This document shows, piece after piece, positions 14,958-22,297 of a DNA stretch of 25,568 nt. The translations under genes and the position numbers were made by a program. Under the pieces are notes generated by a model. That model was not told the DNA's origin. It worked only from the letters and a program-made list of their open reading frames with translations, and searched no databases. The first letter of the stretch is position 1, and every line of letters begins with the position of its first letter. The DNA comes from JAPYTU01 sp036166735. Its GTDB lineage: Bacteria > Bacteroidota > Bacteroidia > Cytophagales > MED-G16. Location of the stretch: contig JAYZHG010000032.1 in the NCBI GenBank assembly GCA_036166735.1, forward strand, positions 1-25,568, written 5' to 3'.

Positions 14958-16087
14958 ATGTGTATTTTGATAATGCAGCAACAACTCCATTAGATAATTT
15001 TGTTTTGGAAAAAATGTTGCCTTATATGGGTAATAATTTTGGAAATCCATCATCTATTCATCAAAAAGGGAGAAAAGTTAAATCTGCTATTGAAAAATCA
15101 AGATCTAAAGTGGCTGATATTTTAAATTGTGATCCAGGAGAAATATTTTTTACATCAGGAGGGACGGAAGCAAACAACACATTTCTTATTAATACATTTC
15201 TTGAAAAAAATATAGACACTTTTATTACTACAAAAACAGAACATCATGCCGTTTTACATTGTGCGGAATATTTAAAAAAGATCAAAAATATACATGTAGA
15301 ATATCTTAAAACAGATGAAAAAGGATCTTTTGATATGTCTGATTTAGAAAAGAAACTTAATAAATATCCAAATAGTCTTGTGAGTTTGATGCACGGAAAT
15401 AATGAAATTGGTAATATTTTAGATATTAATGTTGTTGCAGATTTATGTAATGATAGGAAAGTTATTTTTCATTCTGATACCGTTCAAACTGTTGGTCATT
15501 ATAATTTTGATCTTGTTAAGCTTGGAGCACATGGAATAGTAGGATCTGCGCATAAATTTCATGGACCTAAAGGTATTGGGTTTTTATATTTAAATAAATC
15601 TCAAAAAATACCTCCTTTTATTCATGGTGGATCTCAGGAAAGAAATATGAGGGGAGGAACCGAAAATGTGTATGGTATTGTTGGTCTCGCTGAGGCTTTA
15701 GAATTAGCTGATTCGAATCTTGCAAATCACAAAAAGTATATTTTAAAAATAAAACAAAGAATGATAAAGGGACTTAAATCTAAAATTAAAAACATAAAGT
15801 TTAATGGAGATTCTGCCAATTTAAATAATAGTTTATATACCGTTTTAAATGTAGCGATACCAGACATAGAAGATCAACAAATGTTTTTATTTAATCTTGA
15901 TATTAATAACATTTCTGCTTCTGCAGGGAGTGCCTGCACAAGTGGATCAGATGCTGGTTCTCATGTTCTTCAAGAAATTCAACAACACAAAAAGCATGTT
16001 TCTGTAAGGTTTTCGTTTAGTAAAAATAATACCATTGATGAGGTTGACTATGTGGTTGATAAAATCATGGAAATAAAAAATCTTTAA
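14954..16087 (+). CDS. Cysteine desulfurase, NifS/IscS class
   Basis: This 377-residue PLP enzyme shows YFDNAATTPL (4-13), TSGGTEANN (67-75), HSDTVQTVGH (173-182) and the Schiff-base lysine Lys201 in GSAHKFHGPKG. The catalytic cysteine is Cys328 in the long mobile loop SAGSACTSGSDAGSHVL, typical of group I (NifS/IscS) rather than SufS. It removes sulfur from cysteine for Fe-S clusters or tRNA thiolation. No IscU or scaffold gene is adjacent. It overlaps glmM by four bases (ATGA) and is the last gene of the operon. Its stop shares TTAA with the convergent gene. Confidence 0.92.
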   Translation: MNVYFDNAATTPLDNFVLEKMLPYMGNNFGNPSSIHQKGRKVKSAIEKSRSKVADILNCDPGEIFFTSGGTEANNTFLINTFLEKNIDTFITTKTEHHAVLHCAEYLKKIKNIHVEYLKTDEKGSFDMSDLEKKLNKYPNSLVSLMHGNNEIGNILDINVVADLCNDRKVIFHSDTVQTVGHYNFDLVKLGAHGIVGSAHKFHGPKGIGFLYLNKSQKIPPFIHGGSQERNMRGGTENVYGIVGLAEALELADSNLANHKKYILKIKQRMIKGLKSKIKNIKFNGDSANLNNSLYTVLNVAIPDIEDQQMFLFNLDINNISASAGSACTSGSDAGSHVLQEIQQHKKHVSVRFSFSKNNTIDEVDYVVDKIMEIKNL

Positions 16088-16662
16088 AATGGATGTGCTA
16101 GCCATATCATGTATGCGTATATAGTATATCTTATAAATCTAGCTAAAGCAAAATATAAAAATTTATTTCTATTAAATCCTACTGCTCCAACAACTGCACA
16201 GGTAGCAGAAAAAGGAAGTGGTGTTAAGGCAGCAACAACAATAACAAGCCACCCATATAAATTAATTTTTCTTTCATATTTTCCTATTACATATTTTTTC
16301 ATTATTTCATAAAGCCAGGTTTTATGTAAATATTTTCCAAACAAAAATGCTATAAAGCCAGCTAAGTATGAAAGACAAGCAAGAATAGCAATGAAATAAG
16401 GATACAGGTCTAATGATTTAGCATTAATTAACCAGATCATGAATAGTTCGGGAGGGATTAATCCAAAAATTAATTCTGAGAAGAAAAATAGAACAAAAAC
16501 AAATGATGAAGATAAATCAAATGAAAAAATAGTTTCAGAACTGTTTAAATCAAAATATCTAAAAATTAATTTATAGAAAAGAATAGCTATTGCAAAAAAG
16601 ATTATTCCTCTAATAAAATTTTTTAAAAAAAAGAAAAGACGAATTTTATGTCTTCTTAACAT
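16084..16662 (-). CDS. VTT-domain (DedA/YqaA-like) membrane protein
   Basis: This 192-residue protein has about five hydrophobic segments. The VTT/SNARE-associated core is recognisable: FGLIPPELFMIWLINA (about 83-98) with the re-entrant loop prolines, and a second re-entrant loop AALTPLPFSATCAVVGAVGFNR (about 144-165), followed by FLYFALARFIRYTIYAYM. The YqaA branch of this superfamily has this size. DedA relatives are flippases for undecaprenyl phosphate or phospholipids; the role of this branch is not settled. The gene is divergent from lptB across 66 bp and overlaps the cysteine desulfurase tail to tail. Confidence 0.8.
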   Translation of the reverse strand: MLRRHKIRLFFFLKNFIRGIIFFAIAILFYKLIFRYFDLNSSETIFSFDLSSSFVFVLFFFSELIFGLIPPELFMIWLINAKSLDLYPYFIAILACLSYLAGFIAFLFGKYLHKTWLYEIMKKYVIGKYERKINLYGWLVIVVAALTPLPFSATCAVVGAVGFNRNKFLYFALARFIRYTIYAYMIWLAHPF

Positions 16663-16690
16663 TGTTAAATTTTAGGGTATCATTAAATTA

Positions 16691-16724
16691 GTCTGAATAT
16701 ATAAACTAAATATATATATTTTTG
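16691..16724 (+). promoter_or_regulatory. Candidate Bacteroidota promoter for lptB
   Basis: TATTTTTG at 16717-16724 fits the Bacteroidota -7 consensus TAnnTTTG exactly, and TCTG at 16692-16695 is a one-mismatch -33 element about 21 bp upstream. Transcription would begin at or next to the lptB ATG (16729), implying a leaderless or nearly leaderless message. The call rests on pattern only. Confidence 0.3.
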
Positions 16725-16728
16725 TTAT

Positions 16729-17472
16729 ATGATAAAAAAATTATCTCTATCTGCTAGTTCTATTTCTAAAACTTATGGTTCAAAAAAAGTTGTTGATGAT
16801 GTTTCTTTAAATGTAAAGCAAGGTGAAATTGTCGGCCTTTTGGGTCCCAATGGTGCTGGAAAAACAACTTCTTTTTATATAATTGTTGGATTAATTAAGT
16901 CTGATTTTGGGTTTGTCTCCATTGGAGATAATGATATTACTAAATTACCAATGTATAAAAGAGCAAGAAAAGGGATTGGGTATTTAGCGCAGGAAGCTTC
17001 AGTATTTAGAAATTTATCTGTAGAAGATAATATTCTTGCTGTATTAGAAAATCAAGGGATTTCAAAAGAGGATCAGTTAGAAAGAACAGAGAAATTATTA
17101 AATGAATTTGGTTTAGTTAATATTAGAAATTATATGGGAAAGGTTTTGTCTGGTGGTGAAAGAAGAAGAACAGAAATTGCAAGAGCACTTGCAACAGAAC
17201 CAAATTTTATTTTATTAGATGAGCCTTTTGCTGGAGTGGATCCGATTGCGGTAGAAGAAATTCAAAGTATAGTTTCTAAGTTAAAACAAAAAAATATAGG
17301 AATATTAATAACCGACCATAATGTTGGAGAAACTTTATCTATTACAGATCGATCATATTTAATGTTTGAAGGGCGTCTTTTAAAGTCTGGCACTTCTGAA
17401 GAGCTTGCCTCAGATGATCAAGTTAGAAAATTGTATTTAGGAAAACATTTCGAGTTGAAACGTAAATTATAA
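16729..17472 (+). CDS. lptB: LPS export ABC transporter ATPase LptB
   Basis: This 247-residue ATPase has Walker A GPNGAGKTT (39-47), the signature LSGGERRR (140-147), Walker B ILLDEP with Asp164 and Glu165, and the switch His197 in TDHNV. The sequence LSGGERRRTEIARALA together with DEPFAGVDP is characteristic of LptB rather than the closely related LivG-type ATPases. LptB powers extraction of lipopolysaccharide from the inner membrane through LptF, LptG and LptC. It starts the lptB-GH3 unit with only 2 bp before the next gene. Confidence 0.95.
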   Translation: MIKKLSLSASSISKTYGSKKVVDDVSLNVKQGEIVGLLGPNGAGKTTSFYIIVGLIKSDFGFVSIGDNDITKLPMYKRARKGIGYLAQEASVFRNLSVEDNILAVLENQGISKEDQLERTEKLLNEFGLVNIRNYMGKVLSGGERRRTEIARALATEPNFILLDEPFAGVDPIAVEEIQSIVSKLKQKNIGILITDHNVGETLSITDRSYLMFEGRLLKSGTSEELASDDQVRKLYLGKHFELKRKL

Positions 17473-17474
17473 TA

Positions 17475-18983
17475 ATGGGGATGTTTACATTAGGGGCTAA
17501 ATTATATTTAAGCTCTAGAAACAGAAAAATTGATAATTTTCGAAAAAACCCTATAGATCTTCAAACAAAAATATTAAGAAAGCTTCTTTTATTTTCTAAA
17601 AACACTTCTTATGGAATAAAATACCGTTTTAATAATCTCACAAATTATAAGGATTTTTCTGAATCAGTTCCTGTTGTAAATTATGAAGAGTTTTATCCAG
17701 AAATAAAAAAAGTCTTGTCCGGAGAAGAAAATGTGTTGTGGCCTGAAAAAATAAAATGGTTCGCTAAATCTTCGGGCACCACAAATGATAAAAGTAAATT
17801 TATACCTGTTTCACAAATGGCATTAAATCAAGGACATTATAAGGCTGGGATTGATATGCTTTCTATTTATTTAGATAACTATAATTCTTCAAATTTATTT
17901 GATGGAAAATCTTTGGCTTTAGGGGGAAGCAAACAAATTAATCCAATTGGTAATGATGAGCGATTATTTACTGGGGACATTTCTGCTGTTTTGCTGAAGA
18001 ATCTTCCTTTTTGGGCACGGTTATTTAGAACTCCAGATTTAGATGTTGCAATGATGTCTGAGTGGGAAAATAAATTAAAAAAAATGGCCTTAATAACCTC
18101 TAAACAAAACATTACAAATATTTCAGGGGTTCCTACTTGGACTATAGTTTTGATTAAAGAAATTTTGAAAATAACAAAATCACAAAACATATTAGAAGTT
18201 TGGCCAAATTTAGAATTGTTTATACATGGAGCGGTTTCTTTTCAACCATATAAAGATTTATTTCAAGAATTAATACCATCAAATAAAATGAGGTATTTGG
18301 AAACATATAATGCTTCAGAAGGATTTTTTGCTGTTCAAGATAATCCAAGAAAAGAAGAAATGCTTTTATTTACTGATCACGGAATTTTTTATGAGTTTGA
18401 AAATATAGAAACTAAAGAAGTGGTAGATTTATCTAATGTTAATGTCGGATCAAATTATGCATTAATAATTACCACAAATTCAGGTTTGTGGAGGTATAGG
18501 ATAGGAGACACAATTAGATTTTATTCTGTTAATCCATATAGAATTAAAATTTCAGGCAGAACAAAACATTTTATTAATGCTTTTGGGGAAGAATTGATTA
18601 TTGAAAATGCAGATACTGCTATGGAATTAGCGTGTAAAAAACATAAAGCTTCATTTTATAATTATACTGCTGGTCCGGTTTATATTTCTGGTAATAAAAA
18701 AGGCAGACACGAATGGTTTATAGAATTTCTCACTCCACCAAAAAATCCTAAAGACTTTGCGTATTCTCTAGATATTGAATTAAAAAAATTAAATTCAGAT
18801 TATGAGGCAAAAAGATATAAGGATCTTGCTTTAGAAATACCTCAAATTAAAATATTACATTCGGGCATATTTGATAAATGGTTAAAGAAAAAGAATATGT
18901 TGGGAGGGCAAAATAAGATTCCTAGGCTTTCAAATAACAGAAAATATTTAGATGATATTTTAAAAATTATCTCTGATGTATAG
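17475..18983 (+). CDS. GH3 auxin-responsive promoter family protein
   Basis: This 502-residue protein belongs to the GH3 branch of adenylate-forming enzymes. Visible motifs are the ATP-binding loop KSSGTTNDKSKFIPVS (98-113), YNASEGFFAVQ (about 278-288) and WRYRIGDTIRF (about 339-349), followed by the ISGRTKHFINAFGEEL hinge and the C-terminal lid domain. Plant GH3 enzymes join amino acids to hormones such as auxin and jasmonate. Bacterial homologues are common in Bacteroidota but have no settled physiological substrate. It follows lptB by 2 bp, so it is very probably cotranscribed. Its last 17 bases overlap the convergent map gene. Confidence 0.9.
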   Translation: MGMFTLGAKLYLSSRNRKIDNFRKNPIDLQTKILRKLLLFSKNTSYGIKYRFNNLTNYKDFSESVPVVNYEEFYPEIKKVLSGEENVLWPEKIKWFAKSSGTTNDKSKFIPVSQMALNQGHYKAGIDMLSIYLDNYNSSNLFDGKSLALGGSKQINPIGNDERLFTGDISAVLLKNLPFWARLFRTPDLDVAMMSEWENKLKKMALITSKQNITNISGVPTWTIVLIKEILKITKSQNILEVWPNLELFIHGAVSFQPYKDLFQELIPSNKMRYLETYNASEGFFAVQDNPRKEEMLLFTDHGIFYEFENIETKEVVDLSNVNVGSNYALIITTNSGLWRYRIGDTIRFYSVNPYRIKISGRTKHFINAFGEELIIENADTAMELACKKHKASFYNYTAGPVYISGNKKGRHEWFIEFLTPPKNPKDFAYSLDIELKKLNSDYEAKRYKDLALEIPQIKILHSGIFDKWLKKKNMLGGQNKIPRLSNNRKYLDDILKIISDV

Positions 18984-19749
18984 ATTCTATGTAATCAAAA
19001 GATGATAATATATTTGGCTCACCATTTATTACGGCAACATTATGTTCAAAATGAGCTGAAGGTTTTTTGTCTTTAGTTATTACGGTCCACCCATCATTAA
19101 GTTGCAGAATATCTTTAGTGCCTAAATTTATCATTGGTTCAATAGCGACAACAAGTCCATTTTGAATTTTTGGTCCAGTGTTTTTTAATCCGTAATTTGG
19201 TATTTCAGGATCTTCGTGCATATTTTTACCAATACCGTGTCCAACTAATTCTCTAACAACACCATATCCAAAACTTTCTGTATAGGATTGAATTTCATGA
19301 CTTACATCTCCAATTTTATTTCCTACTTTTAATTTTTTTATTCCTTTATAGAGGGATTCTTTAGTTACTTCTAATAATTTTTTTATTTCATCGCTCACTT
19401 CTCCGACTTCAAAGGTATATGCGTGATCACCATAAAAATTATTTTTTAAAACACCACAATCTATTGAAATTATATCTCCATTTTGTAAGGGTTTATTTCC
19501 TGGAATTCCATGCACCACTTCTTCATTTATAGAGATACAAAGTGAGTTGGGGAAATCATAGAGACCTAAAAAACCAGGAGTAGCTTTGTTGTCTCGAATA
19601 AATGTTTCGGCAATTTTATCAAGATCAATAGGAAGAGCTCCAGGAACAATATAATTTTTTAATTCACCTAATGTTTTTGAAACCAGTTGTGCACTTTCTC
19701 TAACTAATTCAATTTCTTCTAAACTCTTATAGGGTATCATCAATCCCAA
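18967..19749 (-). CDS. map: Type I methionine aminopeptidase
   Basis: This 260-residue enzyme removes the initiator methionine from new proteins. The five metal ligands are in place: Asp97 and Asp108 (SIDCGVLKNNFYGDH), His171 (VGHGIGKNMHEDP), Glu204 (AIEPMINLG) and Glu235 (HFEHNVAV), plus substrate His80. Two starts are possible: ATG at 19749, which directly abuts the fumC stop, and ATG at 19740, which would give MIPYKSLEEIELVRESA and looks more like relatives. The 3' end overlaps the convergent GH3 gene by 17 bp. Confidence 0.95.
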   Translation of the reverse strand: MGLMIPYKSLEEIELVRESAQLVSKTLGELKNYIVPGALPIDLDKIAETFIRDNKATPGFLGLYDFPNSLCISINEEVVHGIPGNKPLQNGDIISIDCGVLKNNFYGDHAYTFEVGEVSDEIKKLLEVTKESLYKGIKKLKVGNKIGDVSHEIQSYTESFGYGVVRELVGHGIGKNMHEDPEIPNYGLKNTGPKIQNGLVVAIEPMINLGTKDILQLNDGWTVITKDKKPSAHFEHNVAVINGEPNILSSFDYIESIHQR

Positions 19750-21156
19750 TTAACCAATCATTTTTTTAGGATTAACCCATTTGTCAAAATCTGATGCAGA
19801 CACTAACTTTAATTTCAAGGCAGCTTCTTTTAGTGTGAGGCCTTCTTTATGAGCTTTTTTGGCAATTTTTGCTGCATTTTCATATCCTATGTGATTATTA
19901 AGAGCGGTAACCAACATTAGTGATTTATTAACTTTTTCTTTAATTATCTCTTTATTAGCTTTTATTCCTTTTATACAATTTAAATTAAATGAAGAGCAAG
20001 CATCACCTATGAGTCTAGCAGAATTTAAGACGTTATGAGCAATCATTGGCTTATAGACATTTAATTCAAATTGACCGTTCATTCCTCCTATACTAACAGC
20101 AACATCATTTCCAATAACTTGAGAACAAACCATTGTCATAGCTTCACATTGAGTTGGATTTACTTTTCCTGGCATAATTGAAGATCCAGGTTCATTTTCT
20201 GGTAAATTGATTTCTCCTATACCACTTCTTGGTCCAGAAGAAAGCATTCTAATATCATTGGATATTTTCATTAGAGAAACGGCTAAAGCTTTTAATGCTC
20301 CAGAGGCTTTTACCATTGCGTCGTTTGCTGCTAATGCTTCAAATTTATTATTTGCCGTTTTGAATTTATATCCAGTTATTTCAGATATTTTTTTAGCAAC
20401 TAATTTAGAATAACCTTTTGGAGTATTTAATCCGGTTCCAACTGCTGTTCCACCTAGTGCTAATTCAGAGAGATGATCAAAAGATTCTTTGAGTGTTTTG
20501 ATTCCATGTTCAAGTTGCGAAGCATACCCACTAAACTCCATTCCTAAAGTAAGGGGTGTAGCATCCATAAAATGAGTTCTTCCAATTTTTATAATATTTT
20601 TAAATTCTTTAGCTTTTTTTACTAATTCTTTGTGTAAGCTTTCAACTTGAATTAATGTAAAACTTTTCAAAATGTGATAGCCAGCCATATTCATGGCTGT
20701 TGGGAAAGTATCATTTGAAGATTGTGATTTATTAACATCATCATTAGGGTGTATAATTTTTTTGTTGTCAGTAAGTTTTCCTCCAGTTGCTACGTGAGCC
20801 CTGTTTGATATCACCTCATTAACATTCATATTGGTTTGTGTTCCAGATCCGGTTTGCCATACTGAAAGAGGAAAATGATCAATTAATTCTCCATCTAGAA
20901 TTTCTTCACAGACAGAAACAATTAATTTCATTTTTTCTTTTTTCAGTACATTTAAATCATAATTAGTTTCGGCTGCAGCCATTTTAAGAACAGCAAAACT
21001 TTCAATGATTTCCCAGGGCATTTTTTCAAATCCTATATCAAAGTTTTGTAAGGATCTTTGTGTTTGTGCACCCCAGTATTTATCGAAAGGAACATCAAGT
21101 GATCCTAATGTGTCTTTTTCAATTCTTTTTTTCATTTTCAATACAAAATTACACAT
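19750..21156 (-). CDS. fumC: Class II fumarate hydratase
   Basis: This is a 468-residue (or 461-residue) member of the aspartase/fumarase superfamily. Motifs are RIEKDTLGSLDVPFDKYWGA near the start, VWQTGSGTQTNMNVNEVISN, GRTHFMDATPLTLG and the superfamily signature GSSIMPGKVNPTQCE. It is iron-independent and converts fumarate to malate in the TCA cycle. Relatives normally begin close to M-x-x-R-I-E-K-D-T, so the internal ATG at 21135 is the more natural start; the upstream ATG at 21156 adds MCNFVLK. It is adjacent to map and probably cotranscribed with it. It is divergent from the iron-transport operon. Confidence 0.96.
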   Translation of the reverse strand: MCNFVLKMKKRIEKDTLGSLDVPFDKYWGAQTQRSLQNFDIGFEKMPWEIIESFAVLKMAAAETNYDLNVLKKEKMKLIVSVCEEILDGELIDHFPLSVWQTGSGTQTNMNVNEVISNRAHVATGGKLTDNKKIIHPNDDVNKSQSSNDTFPTAMNMAGYHILKSFTLIQVESLHKELVKKAKEFKNIIKIGRTHFMDATPLTLGMEFSGYASQLEHGIKTLKESFDHLSELALGGTAVGTGLNTPKGYSKLVAKKISEITGYKFKTANNKFEALAANDAMVKASGALKALAVSLMKISNDIRMLSSGPRSGIGEINLPENEPGSSIMPGKVNPTQCEAMTMVCSQVIGNDVAVSIGGMNGQFELNVYKPMIAHNVLNSARLIGDACSSFNLNCIKGIKANKEIIKEKVNKSLMLVTALNNHIGYENAAKIAKKAHKEGLTLKEAALKLKLVSASDFDKWVNPKKMIG

Positions 21157-21205
21157 AAATAAATTTTATGCCTTCAAAAGACCTATCATATTATAGTTAG
21201 GCATC

Positions 21206-21258
21206 TTTTTGTTTTTCTGATATAAATATTATTACTTGCAGTTTAGAATAAATCTAAA
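21206..21258 (+). promoter_or_regulatory. Putative iron-responsive operator and promoter of the importer operon
   Basis: A perfect inverted repeat TTTAGA-N5-TCTAAA lies at 21242-21258, ending 10 bp before the ATG of the iron-binding protein gene. Upstream, TTTG at 21208-21211 and an imperfect -7-like element ending in TTG at 21238 could form the promoter, which would place the dyad at or just after the transcription start. An operator for a metal-dependent repressor (Fur or DtxR type) is the natural reading given the downstream genes, but the protein that binds it is not shown. Confidence 0.5.
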
Positions 21259-21268
21259 TAAGAAAAAT

Positions 21269-22297
21269 ATGAACAAATGTTATTTTATAGTATTACTTTC
21301 AGTGTTGTGTGTGCGTTGTTCTCCAACTAATAAAACGTCTAATGAGATAAATATTTATAGTCAAAGACATTATTCTGTAGATGAAATTCAATATAAAAAT
21401 TTTGAAAAACTAACCGGCATTAAAGTTAATGTTGTCAAAGCCAATGCAGACGAATTAATTGAACGTCTTAAAAATGAAGGAGCGAATACTCCAGCTGATT
21501 TATTTATTACTGTAGATGCTGGAAAATTATTTAAAGCTAAGGAACTATCTCTTTTACAAAAAGTTTCTACATCAGAAATAAAAAAAAATATAAACGATGC
21601 ATTTGAAGATAAAGATGGATATTGGGTACCTATTACTTATAGAGCAAGAATAGTTGTATATAGTAATGAGAGAGTTGATCTTTCGGAACTAAGCACTTAT
21701 GAAGATTTAGCTACTCCAAAATGGAAAGATCGTTTGTTGGTCAGATCTTCTTTAAATGCTTATAATCAGGCACTTATGTCATCAATAGTTGCAAATCTTG
21801 GGTCTGATTCTGCTGAGGCATGGTCTTTAGGATTAGTTAATAATTTTGCAAGAGACCCTAAGGGTAGTGATAGGGATCAGGTTAAAGCAATTGCTGCGGG
21901 GCAAGGTGATGTTGCTATTGTTAACTCTTATTATATAGGCCTTCTTTTATCATCAGAAAATGAAGAAGAATTAAAGGCAGGTAATTCTGTGTCTGTTTTT
22001 TTTCCTAATCAAGAAGACGGAGGAAGGGGTAGCCATATAAATGTTTCAGGTATAGGGTTGACAAAATATGCACCTAATAAAAAAAATGCAATAAAGTTAT
22101 TAGAGTATTTAACTGGAGAAGAAGCTCAAAAAATTTATGTTAATAATAGCTATGAGTATCCAGTTAATTCTAATGTTGAGCCAGCAGATATTGTCAAAAA
22201 TTGGGGAAAATTTAAACCCGATAATTTAGATTTAAATTTATTAGGTAAATATAGAGAAGAAGCAATTTTAATTTTTGATAAAACAGGTTGGAAATAA
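21269..22297 (+). CDS. fbpA: Ferric iron ABC transporter substrate-binding protein (FbpA/FutA-like)
   Basis: The product is 342 residues from ATG 21269; an in-frame TTG at 21236 would add 11 residues, spoil the signal peptide and overlap the dyad. The N-terminus (MNKCYFIVLLSVLCVRCS) looks like a lipoprotein signal with Cys17 as the likely lipidated residue, although Arg at -1 is atypical. The mature part begins INIYSQRHYSVDE (Tyr30, His34, Tyr35), contains YWVPITYRARI (Tyr124) and the paired tyrosines VNSYYIG (Tyr221, Tyr222). In the FbpA/FutA family such tyrosines bind ferric iron. The sequence GGRGSHINVSGIG is also typical. It is the first gene of a three-gene importer operon. Confidence 0.92.
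   Translation: MNKCYFIVLLSVLCVRCSPTNKTSNEINIYSQRHYSVDEIQYKNFEKLTGIKVNVVKANADELIERLKNEGANTPADLFITVDAGKLFKAKELSLLQKVSTSEIKKNINDAFEDKDGYWVPITYRARIVVYSNERVDLSELSTYEDLATPKWKDRLLVRSSLNAYNQALMSSIVANLGSDSAEAWSLGLVNNFARDPKGSDRDQVKAIAAGQGDVAIVNSYYIGLLLSSENEEELKAGNSVSVFFPNQEDGGRGSHINVSGIGLTKYAPNKKNAIKLLEYLTGEEAQKIYVNNSYEYPVNSNVEPADIVKNWGKFKPDNLDLNLLGKYREEAILIFDKTGWK

Noticed and set aside
17879..18190. Minus-strand open frame (103 codons) opposite the GH3 gene
   Set aside because: It is inside an intact GH3 coding sequence and shows no family motif.
21236..21268. TTG-initiated extension of the iron-binding protein
   Set aside because: It would add charged residues before the signal peptide and place the dyad inside the coding sequence; the ATG at 21269 gives a normal signal sequence.
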